Assembly (NCBI RefSeq): GCF_024213555.1 | Contig: NZ_JANAVO010000002.1 | Coordinates: forward strand, 124,001-188,000 | Direction of reading: 5' to 3' | From: Allokutzneria sp. A3M-2-11 16 | Lineage (GTDB): Bacteria; Actinomycetota; Actinomycetes; Mycobacteriales; Pseudonocardiaceae | DNA length: 64,000 nucleotides | In this document: positions 35,600-44,897 of the stretch, one piece after another | How the letters are laid out: each line of letters starts with the position of its first letter | How positions within the stretch are numbered: the stretch's first letter is position 1 | Notes under the pieces: model-generated | Databases searched by the model: none | The model's input: the letters and a program-made list of their open reading frames with translations, nothing else | Told to the model about the DNA's origin: nothing | Made by a program: the position numbers and the translations under genes

Positions 35600-36795
35600 G
35601 TGACCGACTCGGGTGAGGGGAAGGGCGACGTGCGCGCGGGGCAGGCCCTGGCGGCACTGCTCGACGACCTCAAACACAGGAGCGGCCACAGCTACGGGGC
35701 CGACCAGCGGGAACTGTCCAAGCTCTACCGGCTCTGGGAACAGGCCAGCTTCCCGAAGCCGAAGTCGAGCAGGAAACCCTTGCAGCACAACCACTTCCGC
35801 CTGCCGGGCGGCGCCGTTCACTGCTCGGTCTCGGTATCGTGCTCGCGGTGCTGCTGCTGGCGGCGGGGCGAGCACACCGCACGTCGCCCCCGATGCGGAT
35901 TTCGCCGAGAACGTTCCGATCTGGACGAACAGGCCCTTCCCGGTACCCGATGAGTTCATCGGCGTCACCAAGAACGCCGCGTCGCGGGAGATGCCCGGGT
36001 TCGAGGTCGGCGGGCTGCGCCTGTGGAACTCGGGCAGCCGGTGGTCGAAGCTGGAGCCGCAGCGCGGGGTCTACGACTGGCCGAAGCTCGACCGGCACGT
36101 CGAGCCCGCGGAGCGAGCCGGGGTCTCGCTGCTGTTCACCCTGAGCGGGACGCCGGGGTGGGCCAGCCCGGACGGGCCGGAGATGAACTTCTTCGAGCGG
36201 CCGCGCACAAGCGCGCCGGACGATCTGGCGGTGTGGGAGGGCTACGTCCACACAGTGGCGACGCGCTACCGCGGCCGGATCCAGGCGTACGAGGTGTGGG
36301 ACGCGGCCAACGTCGAAGCCGGGTACAGCGGGACCGTCGAGACGATGGTGGAGCTCGCCTCCCGCGTCGATCAGGCCCTCTACCGCTCGGCCCGCTGGGT
36401 GCCGCCGCTGTGGAACACCGGGCAGGGCTTCACTCTACGCCGAGTATCGGAGGGTCTACTTCTACAACTGGGGCAGCGACAAGCTCCCGATCACGTTGCA
36501 GCCGCACGGCGGCCATCCGACGAAGGTGGGGTTGCACGTGCAGGAGCTGGACCGGACGCAGAACACGTTCTGCGGGCAGGGGGAGAAGGCCGCGTTGCCG
36601 AACAACGCTTGGGAGTGCCGATTCCGGCGCGACGGTGCGGAGCTCCGGATCTGGTGGACCGACCGCGGTACCGCACGCGTTCCCGTGCCACCGGGCGTCG
36701 GCGTCGTGCACACCCTCGACGGCGAGCGCCGGCTCGTGAACCTTGGTGAGCCCATCGACATCACGAAGAGCCCCGTGCAGCTCCGTAGCCGATGA
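35600..36795 (+). pseudogene. Decayed HTH-TM-glycoside hydrolase gene
   Basis: Pieces of one protein lie in different frames. From GTG 35600 the reading VTDSGEGKGDVRAGQALAAL then LLDDLKHRSGHSYG...ELSKLYRLWEQA looks like an XRE-type DNA-binding region with its middle missing. Near 35845 another frame gives a membrane helix (LAVLLLAAGRAHR). From about 35900 a third stretch gives a GH39/GH5-like TIM-barrel part (GLRLWNSGSRWSKLEPQRGVYDW, AYEVWDAANVEAGYSG). After about 36430 the frame shifts again to YAEYRRVYFYNWGSDKLPITLQ, ending at 36795. The active-site half of the barrel is missing. At least two frameshifts plus a deletion make it non-functional unless sequencing errors are involved. Confidence 0.7.
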
Positions 36796-36893
36796 GTGAC
36801 CCTCCGTATTTCCTTTCACCGCTTGACGTCCGCCTGTCTAACCTGAGCACGGATCGTGGCGGGTGCCACGACCTCGCAAGGGGGATTCGCACT

Positions 36894-37943
36894 GTGAGCA
36901 TCGGAAAGAAGCTGGGCGCATTCGTCGCGGCCGGCGTGTTCGCGCTGGGTGTACCGGCCGTGGCCGAGGCGGGGCCCACGGTCACCGCGCTGGCCGAACT
37001 GCCGGGCGGTTCCGGCAGTGGTGCCTGGGGCGTGAACAACCACGGCGTCGCAGTCGGCTGGTCCAACACCGGAACCAGCGCGCACGCGGTGCGCTGGGCC
37101 GAGAACGGCGCCGTCACCGACCTCGGCACGCTGCCGGGGGACACGGGAAGCAGGGCGACCGCGATCGCCTGGGACGGCACCGTCGTCGGGCGTTCCTCGT
37201 CGCCGAAGGGCTACCGCGCGGTGCGATGGTCGCCGGACGGCGCGATCACCGAACTCGCGAGCCTGCCCGGAACCACCTATTGCACGGCAGAAGCGGTCGA
37301 CGTGCACGGCTTCGTCGCCGGGCACTGCTCCGACGACTACTCCGCGAGCACCGGTCGCGCGGTCCGGTGGGCGCCGGACGGGACGGTCACCGAGCTGGGC
37401 AAGCTTCCGGGCGATGTGGCCAGCAGGGCGCTGGGCATCAGCTACGAGAAGGTCGTCGTGGGCTGGTCCAGCCGCCCGGATGGCTCCACCCGCGCGGTGC
37501 GCTGGGGTGAGGACGGCAGCGTGACGGAGTTGCCGTCGCTGCCCGGTGGCGCGCAGAGCGACGCGCGCGGCATCAACAACGGCGCCATCGCGGGCCGGAT
37601 CTGGGTCTACACCCCGGGACGCGGCGGCGTGCACCACGCGGTGCGGTGGAACGCGGACGGCACGGTGACCGACCTCGGCGCCCTGCCCGGCACGAGCGGC
37701 GCTCCGAGCGAAGCCCGCGCCGTCACCGCCGGTGGTGTCCATGGCGCGGGCACTGTTGTCGGTGAGTCCCGGAACGCCGATGGCCGCTACACCGCCGCGC
37801 ACTGGTCTGCGAACGGTGCCGCCGTCGACCTCGGCGCGCTGCCGAACGCCGGCGCGGGCACGATCACGTTCGCGACGGCGGTAAACGCTCCGGGCGTGGT
37901 GGTCGGCAGCTCCGGCGGACACGCCGTCCGCTGGACCATCTAG
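36894..37943 (+). CDS. Secreted HAF-repeat protein
   Basis: A 349-residue secreted protein. GTG 36894 has AAGGGGG upstream and gives a signal peptide (SIGKKLGAFVAAGVFALG) ending near AEA-GP. The mature part is about seven repeats of 40-45 residues with the pattern AVRW..DG.VTELG.LPG and IN..G.VVG, the extracellular HAF repeat, likely a beta-propeller-like fold. Function is unknown; binding at the cell surface is possible. The palindromic repeat copy 2 begins 60 bases after its stop. Confidence 0.8.
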   Translation: MSIGKKLGAFVAAGVFALGVPAVAEAGPTVTALAELPGGSGSGAWGVNNHGVAVGWSNTGTSAHAVRWAENGAVTDLGTLPGDTGSRATAIAWDGTVVGRSSSPKGYRAVRWSPDGAITELASLPGTTYCTAEAVDVHGFVAGHCSDDYSASTGRAVRWAPDGTVTELGKLPGDVASRALGISYEKVVVGWSSRPDGSTRAVRWGEDGSVTELPSLPGGAQSDARGINNGAIAGRIWVYTPGRGGVHHAVRWNADGTVTDLGALPGTSGAPSEARAVTAGGVHGAGTVVGESRNADGRYTAAHWSANGAAVDLGALPNAGAGTITFATAVNAPGVVVGSSGGHAVRWTI

Positions 37944-38003
37944 CTCCTTCCCCGCCATCCCCCACCCACCCACACACACCCTCATCCCACGCCGAAGTGG
38001 CCA

Positions 38004-38079
38004 GAGAACCTCCGTTTCGTACTCTTAGCGGGCTTTGGGAGCGCTCTTTTTCCCGCTATGAGTACGAAACGGGGTTCTC
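38004..38079 (-). repeat. Dispersed palindromic repeat, copy 2
   Basis: Arms CCGTTTCGTACTC (38012-38024) and GAGTACGAAACGG (38060-38072) are perfect; with a one-base bulge the stem continues to GAGAACC (38004-38010) and GGTTCTC (38073-38079). Read on the minus strand, the 61-bp core matches copy 1 at 55 of 61 positions. It sits between the HAF gene and the acetyltransferase and could fold in RNA as a terminator, but there is no T-tract. Confidence 0.85.
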
Positions 38080-38146
38080 TCGGCTGCGCCGTTGATGTTT
38101 CGGGTGGACACCTCAGCGACCCCTGAGCTACGGGGATACTGGGCGC

Positions 38147-38689
38147 ATGCTGACCGATCGGTTGGAACTGCGGCGCTTCCGAGGTGATGACGTCGCGGTG
38201 TTCCGCGCCTACCGGTCGGACCCGGAGGTGGCGCGCTACCAGTCCTGGGAAACAACACTGTCCACAATGGACGCAGGCGAGCTGGTCGACGAGTTCACCG
38301 GGCTCACCGCGGACGCGCCGGGGTGGTTCCAGTACGCGGTGGAGCTGCGCGGCACCGGTGCGCTGATCGGGGACGTCGGGGTGAACCTGCACGAGAACCG
38401 CATGCAGGCGGAGATCGGTTTCACCTTCGCCCGGGAACACCAGGGGCGCGGTTACGCGACCGAGGCGGTATCACGCGTCGTGGATCACCTCCTTGTCTCC
38501 CAAGGGTTGCGGCGGGTCTCGGCGGAGTGCGACGCGCGGAACACCGCGTCGGCTCGCCTGTTGGAACGGGTCGGTTTCCGGCGGGAAGGTCACCGGCCGG
38601 AGTTCACGTGGCTCAAGGGCGAATGGACTGACGACCTCCTGTTCGGGTTGCTCGCGCGGGACTGGCGGGCACGCGAGGCCGGGGCCTAG
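38147..38689 (+). CDS. GNAT acetyltransferase (RimJ/RimL type)
   Basis: A 180-residue N-acetyltransferase. It opens with [21 protein letters not shown], and the acetyl-CoA loop is [19 protein letters not shown] (Q/RxxGxG/A) near residue 105, followed by [17 protein letters not shown]. It belongs to the RimJ/RimL branch that acetylates protein N-termini or small amines. Its stop overlaps the convergent sigma-factor gene by four bases. The target is unknown. Confidence 0.88.
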   Translation: MLTDRLELRRFRGDDVAVFRAYRSDPEVARYQSWETTLSTMDAGELVDEFTGLTADAPGWFQYAVELRGTGALIGDVGVNLHENRMQAEIGFTFAREHQGRGYATEAVSRVVDHLLVSQGLRRVSAECDARNTASARLLERVGFRREGHRPEFTWLKGEWTDDLLFGLLARDWRAREAGA

Positions 38690-39609
38690 TCGAGGTGGGC
38701 GAGCAGGGCCTGTGACCGCGAGGGGTGGCGCAGCTTGCACAGTGCCCTGATCTCGATCTGCCGGATGCGTTCGCGGGTCAGGCCGACGACCGCGCCGACC
38801 TGGTCCAGCGTCCGCGGCTGGCCACCGGTGAGGCCGAACCGCAGGCGCAGAATCCCCGCCTCGCGTTCTGACAGCGTGTCCACGACGGCGTTCAGGTGCT
38901 TGCGCATCCGCTCCGAGGACAGGAGTTCGACGACGTCGACCGCGCGGGGGTCCTCGATGAAGTCGCCCAGCCGTGAACTCCCTTCCTCACCAACGGGCAT
39001 GTCCAGTGACAACGGGTCGAGGGCGCATCGCCGGATCTCCTCGACCCTCTCCACGGTGAACCCGGCCTCCGCTGCCACCTCCTCCGGCGTCGGTTCGCGG
39101 CCGAGCGACTGCAGCAGATCGCGCTGGACACGCTTGATCTTGTTGAGGGAGTCGACGAGGTGCACCGGCATCCGGATGGTGCGGGCCTGGTCCGCCATGG
39201 CGCGGCTGATGGCCTGGCGAATCCAGCACGTCGCGTAGGTGGAGAACTTGTACCCCTTGCGGTAGTCGAACTTCTCCACCGCGCGGATCAGGCCGAGGTT
39301 GCCCTCCTGGATCAGGTCCAGCAACGGCATACCCCGGCCGGTGTGTCGTTTGGCCAGGGAGACCACCAGGCGGAGGTTCGCCTCCAGCAGCTGTCGCTTC
39401 GCCTGCCGCCCGTCCCGCTCCAGCCAGCGCAGCTCGGCGCGCTCGCGCACCGGGCGGTTGTCGTTGCCGCGCAACAGTTCCGCCGCGTACAGACCCACCT
39501 CGAAACGTTTGGCCAGCTCCACCTCCTCCTCGGCGCGGAGCAGGCCGACCTTGCCGATCTCGTTGAAGAAGAGCCGGATCAGGTCCGGTGTCGCCGTCGC
39601 GGTGGTCAC
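38686..39609 (-). CDS. Group 2 sigma-70 factor (SigB/HrdB-like)
   Basis: A 307-residue sigma factor without the long acidic N-terminus of the principal sigma. Region 1.2 is [16 protein letters not shown]; region 2 contains [21 protein letters not shown] and [17 protein letters not shown]; region 3 is [11 protein letters not shown]; region 4 ends with [19 protein letters not shown]. Length and motifs resemble M. tuberculosis SigB, a non-essential stress sigma, but the match is by eye. GTG 39609 has no ribosome site and lies 7 bases after a TAGATT element, so a leaderless message is likely. Confidence 0.88.
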   Translation of the reverse strand: MTTATATPDLIRLFFNEIGKVGLLRAEEEVELAKRFEVGLYAAELLRGNDNRPVRERAELRWLERDGRQAKRQLLEANLRLVVSLAKRHTGRGMPLLDLIQEGNLGLIRAVEKFDYRKGYKFSTYATCWIRQAISRAMADQARTIRMPVHLVDSLNKIKRVQRDLLQSLGREPTPEEVAAEAGFTVERVEEIRRCALDPLSLDMPVGEEGSSRLGDFIEDPRAVDVVELLSSERMRKHLNAVVDTLSEREAGILRLRFGLTGGQPRTLDQVGAVVGLTRERIRQIEIRALCKLRHPSRSQALLAHLD

Positions 39610-39616
39610 ATCGGCG

Positions 39617-39622
39617 AATCTA
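39617..39622 (-). promoter_or_regulatory. -10 element of the sigma-factor gene (leaderless)
   Basis: On the minus strand TAGATT is followed by 7 bases and then the GTG start. This TANNNT-to-start spacing is the usual arrangement of leaderless actinobacterial transcripts and explains the missing ribosome site. Confidence 0.5.
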
Positions 39623-39687
39623 GGTGGGGCGGGTGGGGGTGGGCATTGCGGAAAACCACCGGGGTTGCTGTGGAAAACCACAGGGGA

Positions 39688-40728
39688 CTACAGGAGCGTC
39701 AGCTGCTCCTGCCGCACGGCCGCCGGGTTGAGCGCCTCCGGCAACGCCCCCTCCGGCCACAGGTCAGCGACGTCGCCCGCGCTGGACCTGCCCATGCCCT
39801 GGGCGAGCCCGTGCTTGCGCAGCAAGGGCGCCACCCGCTCGCCGAGCCAGCTCCGGTACCGCGGGTCGGCGTAGCTGCCCCTGGCGTAGACGCGGCGGTA
39901 GCCGGCGACGAGGTCCGGGCGTTCGCGCGCCAGCCACGCGAAGAACCACTCGCGCGCGCCCTTCCGCAGGTGCAGCGGCAGCACGGTCACCCCGGTCGCC
40001 CCGGCGTCGCGGATCGAGGCGAGCAGGTCGTCGATCCGCGCCACCGAGTCGGTCAGCCAGGGCAGCACCGGGGCCACGAACACACCGCACGGCAGCCCGG
40101 CCTCGCGCACCCGCCGGACCAGTTCGAGCCGCGCCTGCGGGCTGGCCGTCCCGGGTTCGAGCGAGGCCTGCAGGTCGCGGTCGAGCAGCGCGATCGACAC
40201 CCCGATCCCGATCGGCACCCGCTGACCGGCCTCGGCCAGCAGCGGGATGTCCCTGGACAGCACCGTCCCTTTGGTCAGGATCGAGAACGGCGTCCGCGCG
40301 TCGGCCAGTGCCCGGATGATCCCCGGCATCAGCTGGTAGCGGCCCTCGGCGCGCTGGTAGGGGTCGGTGTTGGTGCCCATCGCCACGTGTTCCCGCGCCC
40401 ACCTCGGCGAGCGCAGCTGCGCGGCCAGCACCTCGGGCGCGTTGACCTTGACGATGACCTGGGTGTCGAAGTCGCGGCCGGAATCGAGGTCGAGGTAGGT
40501 GTGCGAATCCCTCGCGAAGCAATAGGTGCAGGCGTGGGAACACCCCCGGTACGGGTTGACCGTCCAGCCGAACGGCATCGACGAGCCGCCCGCCACCTTG
40601 GACAGCACCGACTTCGCCCGCACCTCGTGGAAGGTGACATCGGCGAAGCCCGGCGTCGGGGTGGTGGAGTACTCCAGCCCCGGCAGGGTCGCGTTCATCC
40701 GGTCGTCTCGCTGACTGTCCCACCTCAT
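39688..40728 (-). CDS. Radical SAM protein, Rv2578c family (SplB-like)
   Basis: A 346-residue radical SAM enzyme with the iron-sulphur motif CSHACTYC (CX3CX2C) in VNPYRGCSHACTYCFARDSH near residue 50. It begins MRWDSQRDD, as in mycobacterial Rv2578c, and the barrel shows ILTKGTVLSRDIPLL. The family is annotated as spore-photoproduct-lyase-like, but the reaction in actinobacteria is not established. ATG 40728 is preceded by a perfect SOS box (40737-40754), tying the gene to DNA damage. It stands in the aspS-to-relA backbone block as in M. tuberculosis. Confidence 0.88.
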   Translation of the reverse strand: MRWDSQRDDRMNATLPGLEYSTTPTPGFADVTFHEVRAKSVLSKVAGGSSMPFGWTVNPYRGCSHACTYCFARDSHTYLDLDSGRDFDTQVIVKVNAPEVLAAQLRSPRWAREHVAMGTNTDPYQRAEGRYQLMPGIIRALADARTPFSILTKGTVLSRDIPLLAEAGQRVPIGIGVSIALLDRDLQASLEPGTASPQARLELVRRVREAGLPCGVFVAPVLPWLTDSVARIDDLLASIRDAGATGVTVLPLHLRKGAREWFFAWLARERPDLVAGYRRVYARGSYADPRYRSWLGERVAPLLRKHGLAQGMGRSSAGDVADLWPEGALPEALNPAAVRQEQLTLL

Positions 40729-40736
40729 GGCTATGA

Positions 40737-40754
40737 TTCGAACATGTGTTCGAA
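40737..40754. promoter_or_regulatory. LexA-binding SOS box
   Basis: TTCGAACATGTGTTCGAA contains CGAACATGTGTTCG, an exact match to the Gram-positive SOS consensus CGAACRNRYGTTYG, with perfect 7-base arms. It begins 9 bases upstream of the radical SAM start codon on the minus strand, where bound LexA would block transcription or early elongation. Confidence 0.85.
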
Positions 40755-40767
40755 CACGCCGCAAGGC

Positions 40768-41379
40768 TCAGAGGGAGGCGACGAGCTTTGACACCACCTC
40801 GGGAGCGATCCGCTGCGCGAGCTTGCCGGGCTCGGCCGCCGCCGCGAGGGTGAACAGCGGCCGCTCGTCGAGCGCGGCCTCCCTCGCCTCCGCGCGCAAC
40901 TGCGCGACCAGCAGCTCCGCGAACAGCAGCGCGTGGGGCTGCCCCGTGGCGTTGAGCGCGTCGGCGAGCTTGCGCAGCGCCAGCGGCTCCAGCTCGCGCA
41001 GGCGGTCCTCGGCGTAGATCGCGAGCGCGACGGAGATCGTCTTGCCGCCCGCGGTGACCAGCAGGCTGACCGTGCGCAGTCCCTTCGCCTGGCTGACCAG
41101 CACGCCCAGGTCGGTGACCTCGGCGAGGTCGGCGCTGGTGGTGCCCAGCCCGCGCACGGTGAGCACGCGGCCGTCCAGCCAGCTGCGCTTGCGGGACTCC
41201 GCGAAGGCGAGCAGCGACGGCGGGAGCGCGAGCACCACGAACAGCACTAGCCCGGCCGTGGCGTCGAGGAGCAGCGCGACCAGAACGCCGAGCAGTGCCG
41301 CGACCAGACCACCGGTCAGCCCCACCACCAGCGCGCGCCTGCGCGCCAGCTCCGGCGAGAGGAGATCGAGCGGAACCAC
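40768..41379 (-). CDS. Hypothetical membrane protein with two N-terminal helices
   Basis: A 203-residue protein. Two hydrophobic helices (ALVVGLTGGLVAALLGVLVALLL and LVLFVVLALPPSLLAF) are followed by a soluble domain of about 140 residues (SWLDGRVLTVRGLGTTSADL...), which looks like a PH-like or bacterial membrane-associated domain. No motif fixes a function. The GTG starts directly after the MBL hydrolase stop, so both are likely cotranscribed. Confidence 0.75.
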   Translation of the reverse strand: MVPLDLLSPELARRRALVVGLTGGLVAALLGVLVALLLDATAGLVLFVVLALPPSLLAFAESRKRSWLDGRVLTVRGLGTTSADLAEVTDLGVLVSQAKGLRTVSLLVTAGGKTISVALAIYAEDRLRELEPLALRKLADALNATGQPHALLFAELLVAQLRAEAREAALDERPLFTLAAAAEPGKLAQRIAPEVVSKLVASL

Positions 41380-42069
41380 TCACAACCCCCTGGTGGGGAA
41401 CGACGCGCCACCGCCGGACAGGAACGGGTTGGTCACGCGCTCCCTGCCGATCGTCGACGCGGGCCCGTGTCCGGGCAGGACCACGGTGTCGTCGGACAGC
41501 GGCAGGATCTTCTCCTTCAGCGAGCGCATGATCTCCTCGGTGTCCCCACCGGGCAGGTCGGTGCGCCCGATGGAGCCCGCGAAGAGCGTGTCGCCGGAGA
41601 ACAGCAGGCTGCCGCCCTCCTCGGTGGTGATGCGGAAGCACACCGAGCCCTCGGTGTGCCCCGGCGTGTGGTCGACGGTGAAGCTCAGCCCCGCCAGCTC
41701 CAGCACCTCGCCCCCGGCGAGCTCGCGGACCTCGTCCGGTTCGGTCATCTCGACCCGGCCGCCGAACAGCGCGGTGGCCGTGGGGCCGAGGGCGCGCCCG
41801 GGGTCGGCCAGCATGGGCCGGTCCGCCGGGTGGATCCAGGCGGGCACCCCGTGCGCGCGGCACACCTCGGCGGCGGAGAAGACGTGGTCGAAGTGGCCGT
41901 GGGTGAGCAGCACGGCCACCGGGGTCAGCCGGTGCTTGCCCAAGGCCTCCTCGATCGGTTCGACAGCGTCCTGACCTGGGTCGATGATGACGCAGTCGGC
42001 GTCTTCGGCCGGGGCGAGCAGGAAGCAGTTGGCCTGCAGCGCGCCGACCGGGAAGCCTGCGACGAGCAC
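41380..42069 (-). CDS. Metallo-beta-lactamase-fold hydrolase (glyoxalase II-like)
   Basis: A 229-residue MBL-fold enzyme with metal motif THGHFDH near residue 57, HTPGHTEGSVCF, SGDTLFAGSIGRTDLPGG and VLPGHGP, the glyoxalase II branch that hydrolyses thioesters. M. tuberculosis Rv2581c is the positional counterpart next to the cyclophilin gene. GTG 42069 is chosen because GGAGG lies 8 bases upstream and the fold begins there; a TTG at 42105 would add 12 residues without a ribosome site. It is divergent from the cyclophilin gene. Confidence 0.88.
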   Translation of the reverse strand: MLVAGFPVGALQANCFLLAPAEDADCVIIDPGQDAVEPIEEALGKHRLTPVAVLLTHGHFDHVFSAAEVCRAHGVPAWIHPADRPMLADPGRALGPTATALFGGRVEMTEPDEVRELAGGEVLELAGLSFTVDHTPGHTEGSVCFRITTEEGGSLLFSGDTLFAGSIGRTDLPGGDTEEIMRSLKEKILPLSDDTVVLPGHGPASTIGRERVTNPFLSGGGASFPTRGL

Positions 42070-42207
42070 AGTGGAGACCTCCGGGAAAGCGGTGTTCGCG
42101 GACAAGAGAGAATTTCGGCGTCAGCCTAACGGGGCGGCGTGCCACACCGGGTTCACACCGTGTTCCCTAGACTGCCCCGTCACGCACGATCCTCGGGAGG
42201 GAGCACT

Positions 42208-43026
42208 GTGCCGAGCAACGAGCAGCGCCGCCAGGCCGCGAAGCGGAAGCTGGCGCGTCAGCTGGAGCGTCGCGCCCAGCGCGCCAAGCGGCGCCGCGTC
42301 ATCGGAGTCGGGTCCGCCATCGGCGGAACGGTCCTGGCCGTCGCGCTGATCTTCTGGGTCACCAGGACGCCGCCGGAGCCGGAGGCCAAGCCGCTGGAGA
42401 TCCCGACCGAGCTCGCCAAGCCCGCTGCCCGGCCCAGCCCGCTGCCCCAGAAGGTGAACTGCGAGTACAAGCCCACCCAGGGCGAGCCCGCCGCCAAGGG
42501 CGCGAAGGCCCCCGAGGGCAAGGACGTCTCCTCGACCGGCACGGTGAAGGTGAACGTCGAGACCAACGTCGGCACCCTGCCGCTGACGCTGGACCGCTCC
42601 CTGGCGCCGTGCGCGGTGAACAGCATGGTCAGCCTGGTCCAACAGGGCTACTACAACGACTCGGTGTGCCACCGGATCAGCACCGAGGGCCTGCAGATGC
42701 TCCAGTGCGGCGCGCCGAACCCGGACGGCTCCGGCGGTCCCGGCTACGCCTTCGCCGAGGAGGTCTGGCCCGAGCTGACCTATGGCCGCGGCTACCTGGC
42801 GATGGCCAAGACCAACGCCCCGAACAGCACCGGCGGCCAGTTCTTCATCGTCTACGGCAACGCCGCGCTGAGCCCGGACTACAGCGTCTTCGGCACCATC
42901 GGTGAGGACGGCCTCAAGCTCGTCGACGAGGTCGCCCGCGCCGGGCACGACGGCTCCTTCGACCCCAACCCGGGCGGCGGCAAGCCGAAGAAGGAAGTCA
43001 AGTTCACCAAGGCCACCGTGGCGTGA
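42208..43026 (+). CDS. Membrane-anchored cyclophilin-type peptidyl-prolyl isomerase
   Basis: A 272-residue protein with a basic N-terminus (RRQAAKRKLARQLERRAQRA), one membrane helix (GSAIGGTVLAVALIFWV, about residues 35-52), a proline-rich linker and a cyclophilin domain from about 105: YYNDSVCHRIS, NSTGGQFFIVYG, FGTIGEDGLKL. It should assist folding outside the membrane and corresponds in place and layout to M. tuberculosis PpiB (Rv2582). GGGAGG precedes the GTG start. A strong terminator follows. In M. tuberculosis the next gene is relA; here 17 kb of accessory DNA intervenes. Confidence 0.93.
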   Translation: MPSNEQRRQAAKRKLARQLERRAQRAKRRRVIGVGSAIGGTVLAVALIFWVTRTPPEPEAKPLEIPTELAKPAARPSPLPQKVNCEYKPTQGEPAAKGAKAPEGKDVSSTGTVKVNVETNVGTLPLTLDRSLAPCAVNSMVSLVQQGYYNDSVCHRISTEGLQMLQCGAPNPDGSGGPGYAFAEEVWPELTYGRGYLAMAKTNAPNSTGGQFFIVYGNAALSPDYSVFGTIGEDGLKLVDEVARAGHDGSFDPNPGGGKPKKEVKFTKATVA

Positions 43027-43040
43027 CCACCTCATGACGA

Positions 43041-43075
43041 GGGCCCGTCCGAATTGATCGGACGGGCCCTTTGTC
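43041..43075 (+). terminator. Rho-independent terminator of the cyclophilin gene
   Basis: GGGCCCGTCCGA (43041-43052) and TCGGACGGGCCC (43058-43069) form a perfect 12-bp stem with loop ATTGA, followed by TTTGTCATT. It starts 15 bases after the cyclophilin stop codon. Confidence 0.9.
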
Positions 43076-43208
43076 ATTGCGCGAGAAGCAACGGAAAGAC
43101 ACGCTTGTGGCGGTATGGATACCGCCGATCCGTCCGCTACGGTCCAATTCCCTGCGATTCATCCGCCGCCGCGATCATGCTTTTTCCCGCTCAGCATGAG
43201 GAGTGACG

Positions 43209-43802
43209 GTGGCGAGCAAGTTTCTTGGACGGATCAGCGCGGTGGCCGCGGCCTGCGTGGCCCTGCCCCTCGTGCTCACCGGGGTGGCCGGCGCGCACGG
43301 CTACACGACCAACGTCCCGAGCCGGGCCTACCTGTGCAAGACCGGCGCGGTGACCGGCTGCGGGCCGGTCCAGTGGGAGCCGCAGAGCGTGGAGGGCCCG
43401 AAGGGCTTCCCCGCCCGCGGCCCGGGTGACGGCCGCATCTGCGCGGGCGGGCTGGGGCAGTTCGCCCAGCTGGACGACCCGCGCGGGGGTTCGTGGCCCG
43501 CGCGGAAGGTGAGCTCCGGCGCGAACCTGACGTTCAGCTGGACGCTGACCGCGGCGCACGCGACCACCTCGTTCCGCTACTTCATCACCCGCACCGGCTG
43601 GAACCCGTCCGCGCCGCTGACCAGGGCCGCGCTGGAGCCCTCGCCGTTCTACACGGTGAACTTCAACGGGGCCCGGCCCGGTTCGACGGTGACCCACACC
43701 GGGAAGCTGCCCGCGCGGTCCGGACGGCACCTGATCCTCGCCGTCTGGGATATCGCGGACACCGGGAACGCTTTCTACCAGTGCGGTGACGTGACTTTCT
43801 AG
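43209..43802 (+). CDS. Lytic polysaccharide monooxygenase (AA10), secreted
   Basis: A 197-residue secreted copper enzyme. The signal peptide ends at VAGA, leaving HGYTTN at the mature N-terminus; this His1 and a second His in TAAHATTSFRYF form the copper histidine brace. The GRICAGGLGQFAQLDDPRGGSWP region and six cysteines are typical of single-domain AA10 enzymes that cleave chitin or cellulose. GTG 43209 has AGGAG five bases upstream; GTG 43203 would be too close. Strong terminators stand both before and after the gene, so it is an independent unit. Confidence 0.9.
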   Translation: MASKFLGRISAVAAACVALPLVLTGVAGAHGYTTNVPSRAYLCKTGAVTGCGPVQWEPQSVEGPKGFPARGPGDGRICAGGLGQFAQLDDPRGGSWPARKVSSGANLTFSWTLTAAHATTSFRYFITRTGWNPSAPLTRAALEPSPFYTVNFNGARPGSTVTHTGKLPARSGRHLILAVWDIADTGNAFYQCGDVTF

Positions 43803-43811
43803 AATAGGCAG

Positions 43812-43847
43812 CGAAATAGCCTCCCGGGCACCCGGGAGGCTATTTCG
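43812..43847. terminator. Bidirectional terminator between LPMO and aldo-keto reductase genes
   Basis: CGAAATAGCCTCCCGGG (43812-43828) and its exact complement CCCGGGAGGCTATTTCG (43831-43847) form a 17-bp stem with a 2-base loop between two convergent genes. Each strand ends its stem in an AT-rich ATTTCG, so both transcripts may end here. Confidence 0.85.
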
Positions 43848-43853
43848 GCGTGA

Positions 43854-44828
<975 letters not shown>

Positions 44829-44875
44829 CGTGGCTCACAACCTCTCGGTTCGGTGTTCGCCACCGAACCTAGGAG

Positions 44876-44891
44876 TTGGAGCGCGCTCCAA
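44876..44891. promoter_or_regulatory. 16-bp operator palindrome, copy A
   Basis: TTGGAGCGCGCTCCAA is a perfect palindrome between the MarR stop and the aldo-keto reductase start. An identical copy is at 46220-46235 between the two divergent SDR genes. Exact identity over 16 bases at two promoters supports a shared regulator-binding site. Confidence 0.75.
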
Positions 44892-44897
44892 CGCAAG

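Noticed and set aside
38004-38079. Repeat copy 2 as an ordinary rho-independent terminator for the HAF gene
   Set aside because: It lacks a T-tract and its loop sequence is conserved with copy 1, which lies near unrelated genes; a terminator would not need that.
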